Below are positions 56,590 through 64,000 of a DNA stretch of 64,000 nucleotides, one piece after another. The stretch is from positions 26,537 to 90,536 of the forward strand of contig JAIEPH010000015.1 of the NCBI GenBank assembly GCA_019749805.1. The letters are read 5' to 3'. The position numbers were made by a program, and so were the translations under genes. This stretch comes from Mycobacteriaceae bacterium. GTDB lineage: Bacteria > Actinomycetota > Actinomycetes > Mycobacteriales > Mycobacteriaceae. The notes beneath the pieces are model-generated. The model had not been told where the DNA came from. It did not search any database and saw only the letters and a list, made by a program, of their open reading frames with translations. Within the stretch, counting starts at the first letter, position 1. Each line of letters starts with the position of its first letter.

Positions 56590-58122
56590 ATGACACCAAC
56601 GTCACCGGCGCTGCCGTCGGACACATCAGCCATCGGGCAACGCATTTCGCGATTCATCGCGTTCGCGACGTCGCCTGAGGCGAAACCCGCGCGGCTCGGC
56701 GCACTTGGCGCCGTGCTTATCGCCGCGGGCGGACTCGGCGCGGGCAGCACGCGGCTGCACGATCCCCTGCTGGAATCGCTGCACCTGTCATGGCTGCGTT
56801 TCGGTCACGGTCTGGTGCTGTCGTCGGTGCTGCTGTGGGTCGGCGTGGCCTTGATGCTGTTGGCCTGGCTGCGGTTGGGCCGCAGCGTGATCGACCGCAC
56901 CGCGACCGAATACACCATGATCGCGACGACGGCGTTCTGGCTGGCTCCGCTGCTGTTGAGCGTCCCGGTGTTCAGCCGCGACACCTATTCGTATCTGGCG
57001 CAGGGCGCGCTCCTGCGCGACGGATTCGACCCGTACGTCGTCGGGCCTATCGAGAACCCGAACTCGTTGCTGGAGAACGTCAGTCCCATCTGGACGACCA
57101 CAACGGCACCCTACGGACCCGCCTTCATCCTGGTGGCAAAGTTCGTGACCCTGGCGGTAGGCGAGGACGTGGTCGCGGGCACGATGCTGCTGCGGCTGTG
57201 CATGTTGCCCGGTTTGGCGCTGTTGATCTGGGCGGCGCCGCGGGTGGCCCGGCACGTCGGCGCCAACGGTGCTGCAGCACTGTGGATATGCGTGCTGAAC
57301 CCGCTGGTGATCATCCATCTGATGGGTGGCGTGCACAACGAGATGCTGATGGTCGGGCTGATGATGGCCGCGATCGCACTGACCTTCAGCGGCCACCACT
57401 TTTGGGGCGTCAGCCTGATCGCCGTCGCGGTCGCCGTGAAAGCCACCGCAGGCCTTGCCCTTCCGTTCATGGTGTGGGTGTGGGCAAGGGACCTACGGCA
57501 CCGGCGCGAATATGGACCCGCCAAGTCGTTCACGGCGGCGACTGTCGCCTCGGCACTCGTCTTCGTCGCGGTGTTCGCGGTATTGTCGCTGGCCGCCGGC
57601 GTCGGCCTGGGCTGGCTGACAGCACTCGCGGGTTCGGTGAAGATCATCAACTGGCTGACACTGCCGACCGCAGCGGCCAACCTGATCAACGTCATCGGCA
57701 GCCTCTTCATGCAGGTGAACTTCTACGCCGTGCTCGACGTTGCCCGGATCATCGGCATCGCCATCATCGCAATCTCGCTTCCATTGCTGTGGTGGAGGTT
57801 TCGTCACACCGACCGCGAGGCGCTGGTCGGTATCGCCCTGGTGATGGCCGTCGTGGTGCTGTTCGTGCCCGCGGCGCTGCCCTGGTATTACACCTGGCCG
57901 CTGGCGGTCATCTCAGCCCTGACGCAGGGTAGGCGGTCGATTGCGATCATCGCGGGTCTGTCCACCTGGATCACGGTGATCTGGAAACCCGACGGAGCGC
58001 ACGGCATGTACTCGTGGCCGCACGTGCTGCTGGCCACAGCTTGTGCGGCAGGCGCGTGGTACTCGCTCTACAAAGCGCCGGCGGCCAGTACGGCACGACC
58101 CGCCGAGCGGTCAATAGGCTAG
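56590..58122 (+). CDS. mptA: Alpha-(1,6)-mannosyltransferase of lipomannan/LAM synthesis (MptA)
   Basis: A 510-residue GT-C enzyme with about 12-13 helices that extends the mannan backbone of lipomannan from polyprenyl-phosphomannose on the outer side of the membrane. Early loop SVPVFSRDTYSYLAQGALLRDGFDPYVVGP carries the catalytic Asp of this family; GGVHNEMLMVGLMM and LPWYYTWPLAV are other landmarks. ATG at 56590 is used; GTG at 56584 overlaps the prenyl synthase stop (GTGA) and is equally possible. Equivalent to Rv2174. Confidence 0.93.
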   Translation: MTPTSPALPSDTSAIGQRISRFIAFATSPEAKPARLGALGAVLIAAGGLGAGSTRLHDPLLESLHLSWLRFGHGLVLSSVLLWVGVALMLLAWLRLGRSVIDRTATEYTMIATTAFWLAPLLLSVPVFSRDTYSYLAQGALLRDGFDPYVVGPIENPNSLLENVSPIWTTTTAPYGPAFILVAKFVTLAVGEDVVAGTMLLRLCMLPGLALLIWAAPRVARHVGANGAAALWICVLNPLVIIHLMGGVHNEMLMVGLMMAAIALTFSGHHFWGVSLIAVAVAVKATAGLALPFMVWVWARDLRHRREYGPAKSFTAATVASALVFVAVFAVLSLAAGVGLGWLTALAGSVKIINWLTLPTAAANLINVIGSLFMQVNFYAVLDVARIIGIAIIAISLPLLWWRFRHTDREALVGIALVMAVVVLFVPAALPWYYTWPLAVISALTQGRRSIAIIAGLSTWITVIWKPDGAHGMYSWPHVLLATACAAGAWYSLYKAPAASTARPAERSIG

Positions 58123-58515
58123 AGCCTGGGCCCGACGCACCACCTCACGGGCCTGATGCGAGTGCAACGCGTCAACCGGCCGGGCATTGGCCTGCTTGCC
58201 TGCCGCCCCGTCCCTGCTGATCGTCAGCGACGAGTCCGGGGTGAACAGCCAGCGCACGATCTCGGTCTCGCGATAGCCGCCGTCGTGCAGCAGGACAAGT
58301 AACCCGTGCAGGCTCTTCACGACGTGACCGGTGTCGTCGAAGAATATCTTCGGCACCACCACCGCGCCGTTGCGGCGTACGCCAATGAGGTGTCCTTCCC
58401 TCAGCTGCTGCTGCACCTTGGTCACCGGAACACCGAGTAGATCGGCGACAGCGGGCAGGTCGTAGACGGCCTCGCCGGGGTCAAGAACATCGTCGGCGGC
58501 CGGAATGCTGCTCAC
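58111..58515 (-). CDS. Winged-helix DNA-binding protein, likely PknL substrate (Rv2175c-like)
   Basis: A 134-residue protein with an N-terminal winged helix-turn-helix (VYDLPAVADLLGVPVTKVQQQLREGHLIGVRRNGAVVVPKIFF) and a C-terminal segment with LLVLLHDGGYRETEIVRWLF. The M. tuberculosis homologue binds DNA and is phosphorylated by PknL, the gene divergent from it here (36 bp apart). GTG start at 58515. Its 3' end overlaps mptA by 12 bp, convergent. Confidence 0.9.
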   Translation of the reverse strand: MSSIPAADDVLDPGEAVYDLPAVADLLGVPVTKVQQQLREGHLIGVRRNGAVVVPKIFFDDTGHVVKSLHGLLVLLHDGGYRETEIVRWLFTPDSSLTISRDGAAGKQANARPVDALHSHQAREVVRRAQALAY

Positions 58516-58551
58516 CCCATCGAGTCTAAGTCGAGGGGGCCGACTCGTAAC

Positions 58552-59733
58552 ATGTGTTTCGTGGAGACCCACCGGCAGTCGGCGCCGCTCGTCGGGACCG
58601 TACTGGACGGTCGGTACCGCGTCGACAACATGATCGCCACCGGCGGCACGAGCTCGGTGTACCGGGGACTGGACCTTCGTCTCGACCGTCCGGTGGCGCT
58701 CAAGGTCATGGAATCCCGCTACGCGGGCGACCAACAGTTCCTCACACGTTTTCAGCGCGAGGCGCGCGCGGTGGCCCGGCTCAAGGATCCAGGCCTCGTC
58801 GCCGTCTACGACCAGGGCGCTGGAACACCCGGCAGGCAGGCCCCTTATCTCGTAATGGAGCTCGTCGAGGGCGGCACCCTGCGAGAGCTGCTGCGCGAGC
58901 GCGGACCGATGCCACCACATGCCGTCGCCGCGGTGCTCAAACCGGTACTCGGTGGGTTGGCGGTCGCGCACGCGGCCGGTCTGGTGCATCGCGACATCAA
59001 GCCCGAGAACGTGTTGATCTCCGACGACGGCGAGGTCAAGATCGCCGACTTCGGGCTGGTTCGCGCGGTCGCCGAAGCCAAGATCACGTCCACCAGCGTC
59101 ATTCTGGGCACCGCGGCCTACCTGTCACCCGAACAGGTCGGCACCGGTGACGCCGATCCCCGCAGCGATGTGTACTCGGTCGGCATCCTGGCCTACGAGC
59201 TGCTCACCGGCGTCACGCCATTCACCGGTGACAATGCGCTCACCGTCGCATACCAGCGGATGGACCACGATGTACCCGCGCCGGGAACGATGATTGCCGG
59301 TGTACCAACGCAATTCGACGAACTCGTACTGCACGCCACCGCCCGCGATCCGCAACGGCGCTACACCGACGCCGGGCACATGGCCGATGATCTCGCCGAG
59401 ATCGTCGGCGACCTCGGCCTGCCCGCCTTCCGCGTGCCTGCGCCGAGCAACTCGGCTCAGCACGCCGCGGCGACCACCGTCGTCACCGCCGGAAAACCCC
59501 GGCCCGCACCGCAGCACACCCGTGAGCTCACGCTCGGCAACCTTCCACCCCAAGAGCCCGAATATCAGCCAGTGTCAGGACAATTCGCCGGTGTCGACCT
59601 CGACGAGTTCTACTGGGCGCGGCAACGCTCCAAGCGCGTGCTCTTGTTCTGGGTGATCGCCGTCATCACGCTGACCGGGCTGGTGGCCGCGGGCTCGTGG
59701 ACGGTCGGCAGCAATATCGGTGCGCTGCTGTAG
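58552..59733 (+). CDS. pknL: Ser/Thr protein kinase PknL
   Basis: A 393-residue membrane kinase. The kinase domain (20-285) has a glycine loop IATGGTSSVYRG, Lys51 (VALKVM), HRDIKPEN (Asp148), DFGL (166-169) and an activation loop with ITSTSVILGT holding candidate autophosphorylation Thr179/Thr181, then APE-type SPEQ. A juxtamembrane Pro-rich linker and one helix (VLLFWVIAVITLTGLVAAGSW) follow, with almost no outer domain (no PASTA repeats). ATG at 58552 is used; GTG at 58561 is possible. Regulates its divergent neighbour by phosphorylation in M. tuberculosis. Confidence 0.96.
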   Translation: MCFVETHRQSAPLVGTVLDGRYRVDNMIATGGTSSVYRGLDLRLDRPVALKVMESRYAGDQQFLTRFQREARAVARLKDPGLVAVYDQGAGTPGRQAPYLVMELVEGGTLRELLRERGPMPPHAVAAVLKPVLGGLAVAHAAGLVHRDIKPENVLISDDGEVKIADFGLVRAVAEAKITSTSVILGTAAYLSPEQVGTGDADPRSDVYSVGILAYELLTGVTPFTGDNALTVAYQRMDHDVPAPGTMIAGVPTQFDELVLHATARDPQRRYTDAGHMADDLAEIVGDLGLPAFRVPAPSNSAQHAAATTVVTAGKPRPAPQHTRELTLGNLPPQEPEYQPVSGQFAGVDLDEFYWARQRSKRVLLFWVIAVITLTGLVAAGSWTVGSNIGALL

Positions 59734-61125
<1,392 letters not shown>

Positions 61126-61155
61126 TCAATGGTAACTGGACGCCGATACCGGTTT

Positions 61156-61653
61156 TCACCGCTGGACTGGCACTTCGCCGGTGGTCATCAATTGGAAGCG
61201 CAACAGGTTGTGACGCGCGTCCACCAGGGCATCGTGGGCGTCGCGCGGTCGCGGCGGCATCCGGGGCGATCCCCGCTCCTCCCAGAACTGCCGCAACTCC
61301 CGGGTGAACCGAGGAATCGCAGGCGGCAGATCGGTCATCGGGCCCCACAACTGACACAGCACGACATGGTCGTAGGCCCCGACCCACGCCCACAGTTCGA
61401 TCGGCTCGTCACCGTCGACGCCGAAGAAATCTTCCAGCTCCGAGCGGATCTGCCGACGCGAGCGCCATAGCTGCGACGACGGCGAAGGGAGTTTGGGCAG
61501 CACGTTCCTTCGCACCCAGCTGCCCGCCTGTTCCGGGTTGAATTCCGTTGAAATACCGTAATATTCGCGACCATCCTCGGCTGCGACGCCAATGGAGATC
61601 AGCTCGATCGTCCGGCCGTTGTCGATGAACTCGGTGTCGTAGAAGTACCTCAC
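61156..61653 (-). CDS. 3'-5' exoribonuclease (Rv2179c-like, RNase T/DEDDh fold)
   Basis: A 165-residue exonuclease. The DEDDh residues are visible in FYDTEFI (Asp, Glu), WVGAYDHVVL (Asp) and the C-terminal DAHDALVDARHNL (His, Asp). Structure and activity of the M. tuberculosis protein have been reported as a distinct 3'-5' exoribonuclease family. GTG start in a GTGA overlap with the membrane-protein gene upstream; longer readings in this frame are shadows. Confidence 0.92.
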   Translation of the reverse strand: MRYFYDTEFIDNGRTIELISIGVAAEDGREYYGISTEFNPEQAGSWVRRNVLPKLPSPSSQLWRSRRQIRSELEDFFGVDGDEPIELWAWVGAYDHVVLCQLWGPMTDLPPAIPRFTRELRQFWEERGSPRMPPRPRDAHDALVDARHNLLRFQLMTTGEVPVQR

Positions 61654-62525
61654 GCCCCCGGCGCTCCCGCCGCCGCCCGCTCCGGCGCCGGGGCGGCGCG
61701 GATCTCGCGGTCCAGTTCCTGGTTCACTTCGGCGTCTTCGGGGAAGCGCGGCTCGCCCGCGATCACGTGCTGCAGCCACAGCTTGGCCTGCACTACCGGT
61801 CGTCGCAGCCGACGTTCGCGCTCCAGCGCGCGATGCATCTTCCTGGGGCGGTCGCCGTATCTCCAGCGGGCCCACGGCGCATGTGGGCGGGACAGCCGGA
61901 TCGCTCCGATGAAGAGCAGCGGGGTGATGAACATCCCCACCAACCCGGTCCAGACCTTGCCCTTGAACAGCACGACGACCGCGAGGATCAGCGTGAGCGC
62001 TGCAAGGGCGATCACGCTGGCCCTCGCCTCGAATGAATGGTCGTTGCGCCAGATCCCGATATCGAAGAAAGACAGCGGGTTGAACCCCAGAACGAGCAGT
62101 CCCGCCACGGCGACGGCAGCGAACACCGCGTCGACCGAAGTTCGCCCGTCCTCGGCCCAATACACGTCCTGCAAGTGCAGGATCAGCGCGAACTCATCGA
62201 GCACCAGCGCGGCTCCGATTCCGAAAAAGGTTGCCGCGACCGTGAATTCGGGTACTCCCCCGTTGACCGCCAAAGTCACCATCGAGACACCGGAGATCAT
62301 GACGAGTATCACACCGATAACCACGTGGTGGATGTGCAGTCCGCCGCCTGCAGAAATGTTGCGCGGCTGCCACCACTTGCGCGGCGCGTCGGAGCCGGCA
62401 TGGCTGCGGATGTACCGCACGATCGTGCGCGTCACAAAGAACGTGAGAATGAACGCGACCAGGCAGAACACCAGCGGTATTCGGCTATGTGGAATGCCGA
62501 AGTCGAGGTCGAACGTCGCGCGCAC
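61650..62525 (-). CDS. Multi-pass membrane protein (Rv2180c-like)
   Basis: A 291-residue protein with about seven helices (IPLVFCLVAFILTFFVTRTIV through GLVGMFITPLLFIGAI). The conserved IHHVVIGVILVMISG with adjacent ISAGGGLHIHH suggests a metal- or quinone-linked His cluster. A basic cytoplasmic tail (PRKMHRALERERRLRR) and Ala/Pro-rich end follow. Function unknown. GTG start at 62525; a long open frame beyond it lies on the strand opposite the mannosyltransferase and is not coding. Confidence 0.86.
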   Translation of the reverse strand: MRATFDLDFGIPHSRIPLVFCLVAFILTFFVTRTIVRYIRSHAGSDAPRKWWQPRNISAGGGLHIHHVVIGVILVMISGVSMVTLAVNGGVPEFTVAATFFGIGAALVLDEFALILHLQDVYWAEDGRTSVDAVFAAVAVAGLLVLGFNPLSFFDIGIWRNDHSFEARASVIALAALTLILAVVVLFKGKVWTGLVGMFITPLLFIGAIRLSRPHAPWARWRYGDRPRKMHRALERERRLRRPVVQAKLWLQHVIAGEPRFPEDAEVNQELDREIRAAPAPERAAAGAPGA

Positions 62526-62609
62526 GGTCGAAAACTTACGCCGACCTGCGCGTGTCGCGCCCGGGATACCCTCCGACGCGCCGGTGGCCACCGATAGTCT
62601 GGTCGCGAA

Positions 62610-63932
62610 ATGAGTATTCGGCGGTCTCCCGGCAGGCCTGGTTGGGGACGAATGCTCGCCTGGCGGCTGGTTCAGCTGCTCACCGTGGCGGCATTGGTCT
62701 GGGCCGGCTGGCGGCTGCTGGGGCATACCCCGTACCGCATCGACATCGACGTCTACCGGATGGGCGGGCAGGCCTGGCTCGACGGCCGGCCGCTGTACGC
62801 CGACGGTGTCATGTTCCACACCCGCGGCGGGCTCGACCTGCCCTTCACCTACCCTCCGCTGGCCGCCGTCCTGTTCGCGCCGTTTGCGCTCCTGTCGCTG
62901 GACGGTGCGAGCATCGCCATCACGCTGGCCACGTTGATGCTGCTGATCGTCGCGACGACCATCCTGCTGACTCGACTGGACGTATGGCCGGATCCGGCGG
63001 ACGGCACGAGCGCTGGGGGCACCGCCCACCCGAAGGGTAGGGGGATCACCTCGGAGCCGGCATGGCTGCGCCGGACCTGGCTGGCCGCGGCGATCGTGGC
63101 GCCCGCGGTCATCTACTTCGAACCGATCCGGTCGAACTTCGACTTCGGCCAGATCAACGTGGTGTTGATGACGCTGGTCATCGCCGATTGCGTCCCGCGT
63201 AAGACCCCCTGGCCGCGCGGCATGCTGCTGGGGCTGGCAATCGCCCTCAAACTCACCCCTGCGGTGTTCCTGCTGTACTTCGTCCTGCGTCGGGACACCC
63301 GCGCGCTGCTCGTCACTGCGGCGTCTGCCGCGGCCGCCACGCTGGCCGGTGTGGCGTTCGCCTGGCGCGATTCGTTCGAGTACTGGACGGAGACTGTGCG
63401 CAACACCGACCGCATCGGCACTGCGACGCTGAACACCAACCAGAACATCGCGGGCGCCCTGGCCCGGTTGGGCCTCGGCGAAGGCGTGCGGTTCGTGTTG
63501 TGGACCGTCGCCTGTTTCGCGGTGCTGGCGCTGACGGTATGGGCCGTGCGACGCGTCTTGAAGGCCGAGCAACCGGTGCTCGCCCTGATCTGCGTGGCGA
63601 TGTTCGGGCTGGTGGTGTCGCCGGTCTCCTGGTCGCATCATTGGGTGTGGGTGCTGCCCGCCGTGCTGGTCACCGGCGTCGTGGCCTACCGCCAGCGGCA
63701 CGTGGCCCTGGGGATTGTCGCCGCGTCGGGCGTCGCGCTGATGATCTGGACCCCGATCCCGCTGATGCCCGAACACCAGGAAACCGCGGCGTCGCTATGG
63801 CGGCAGCTGGCCGGCGGTTCCTATGTGTGGTGGGCGATCGCGGTGATTGTCGTGTCAGGCGCAATGTCGTGGCGCCAGACCCAGGGCTCCGATGCCGCGG
63901 TCGACGAGGCGCGTGTCCCAGCGGTCAACTGA
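62610..63932 (+). CDS. GT87 alpha-(1,2)-mannosyltransferase (Rv2181/MptC-like) with a repeat-encoded insert
   Basis: A 440-residue GT-C glycosyltransferase with about ten helices. [19 protein letters not shown] holds the catalytic Asp, and [30 protein letters not shown] and [14 protein letters not shown] are GT87 landmarks. The homologue Rv2181 adds alpha-1,2-mannose branches to lipomannan/LAM. Around residues 132-152 a hydrophilic segment ([19 protein letters not shown]) is encoded by the palindromic repeat at 63015-63052 and looks inserted into a cytoplasmic loop. Divergent from the membrane-protein gene. Confidence 0.9.
   Translation: MSIRRSPGRPGWGRMLAWRLVQLLTVAALVWAGWRLLGHTPYRIDIDVYRMGGQAWLDGRPLYADGVMFHTRGGLDLPFTYPPLAAVLFAPFALLSLDGASIAITLATLMLLIVATTILLTRLDVWPDPADGTSAGGTAHPKGRGITSEPAWLRRTWLAAAIVAPAVIYFEPIRSNFDFGQINVVLMTLVIADCVPRKTPWPRGMLLGLAIALKLTPAVFLLYFVLRRDTRALLVTAASAAAATLAGVAFAWRDSFEYWTETVRNTDRIGTATLNTNQNIAGALARLGLGEGVRFVLWTVACFAVLALTVWAVRRVLKAEQPVLALICVAMFGLVVSPVSWSHHWVWVLPAVLVTGVVAYRQRHVALGIVAASGVALMIWTPIPLMPEHQETAASLWRQLAGGSYVWWAIAVIVVSGAMSWRQTQGSDAAVDEARVPAVN
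63015..63052. repeat. Palindromic repeat inside the mannosyltransferase gene
   Basis: Begins GGGGGCACCGCCC, has a small hairpin ACCC-GAA-GGGT (63028-63038) and ends GGGGGATCACCTC. It shares the GGGGGCACC start and the GGGG..ATC..CCTC end with the murF-mraY palindrome at 45478-45519. Length keeps the frame open and adds an unstructured loop. Confidence 0.55.
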
Positions 63933-63963
63933 TATGTAGAGAACGTTGTCAAGAGGGCAAGGT

Positions 63964-63997
63964 GAGGCGCCGCCGGGGAGTTGTCCGACGGCGCCTC
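63964..63997 (+). terminator. Stem-loop after the mannosyltransferase gene (no U-tract seen)
   Basis: GAGGCGCCG (63964-63972) pairs perfectly with CGGCGCCTC (63989-63997); CGG/CCG extends the stem inside the 16-base loop. It lies 31 bp after the stop codon. Only GTT follows before the window ends, so it is a GC-rich stem of the type common at mycobacterial gene ends rather than a proven terminator. Confidence 0.5.
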
Positions 63998-64000
63998 GTT

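Noticed and set aside
61650..63776. Open frame of about 700 residues opposite the mannosyltransferase gene
   Set aside because: Only the part to 62525 resembles a membrane protein. Beyond it the translation is His/Gln/Arg-rich, typical of the strand opposite a GC-rich gene.

Overview
The window is high-GC, gene-dense chromosomal DNA from a mycobacterium, most likely a fast-growing Mycolicibacterium-type species. This rests on an actinobacterial division and cell-wall cluster (mraZ to wag31, with sepF), pknL and its Rv2175c-like partner, the lipomannan/lipoarabinomannan glycosyltransferases mptA and the Rv2181-type GT87, and cydABDC beside pyk and tesB, all in the gene order known from M. tuberculosis. 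Rv numbers are orthology calls from remembered family knowledge, not database searches. No rRNA, tRNA, CRISPR array, prophage or insertion sequence was seen.

Layout. 1-4.8 kb (minus): the 5' end of a large membrane protein, then a five-gene operon of a polar amino-acid ABC transporter (binding lipoprotein, permease, ATPase) whose last two genes are a sensor kinase and a LuxR-type response regulator. 4.9-11.7 kb (plus): an HdeD-like membrane protein, cytochrome bd oxidase and its CydDC transporter with a CRP-like site upstream, and a small Pro-rich membrane protein. 11.7-21.0 kb (minus): TM2 and DUF2752 membrane proteins, then gltB-gltD-pyk-tesB read as a compact unit; gltB has a leader hairpin just before its ribosome binding site.

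21.0-31.8 kb is an accessory block: a TetR regulator divergent from a decayed SDR/flavin-monooxygenase pair (internal deletions plus a frameshift), a 13E12/DUF222 HNH protein, two tandem phospholipase-D-fold paralogues (one with a Lys-to-Arg change in its first HKD motif), a serine-hydrolase-fold lipoprotein without its catalytic residues, a lone glutamine amidotransferase and a SRPBCC-epimerase fusion. The block sits between two regions that are far apart in M. tuberculosis (Rv1615-Rv1623 and Rv2143-Rv2181), so it marks a synteny breakpoint.

31.8-53.8 kb: a phosphoribosyltransferase, then the whole division/peptidoglycan cluster on the minus strand. Read in its own direction this runs mraZ, mraW RNA leader, rsmH, FtsL-like, pbpB, murE, murF, mraY, murD, ftsW, murG, murC, ftsQ, ftsZ, pgeF-like, yggS-like, sepF, yggT, wag31, Rv2144c-like. 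Most junctions are 1-5 bp overlaps or gaps. Together these genes make lipid II (MurC-F, MraY, MurG), flip and polymerise it at the septum (FtsW, PbpB), assemble the ring (FtsZ, SepF, FtsQ, FtsL-like) and direct polar growth (Wag31). Upstream are a MraZ operator and an intrinsic terminator with a U-tract.

53.4-64 kb: DUF3040 protein, GNAT acetyltransferase, lppM, an idsA2-type prenyl synthase, mptA, the Rv2175c-like DNA-binding protein, pknL, aroG, a 3'-5' exoribonuclease, a membrane protein and an Rv2181-type mannosyltransferase.

The most rewarding sequence-level observations are the three-helix mraW RNA, the nested palindrome that forms the 3' end of murF next to the mraY start with a relative inside the mannosyltransferase gene, the HKD-altered phospholipase-D pair, the pseudo-hydrolase lipoprotein, and a 13-bp direct repeat spaced 33 bp upstream of the transporter/two-component operon.
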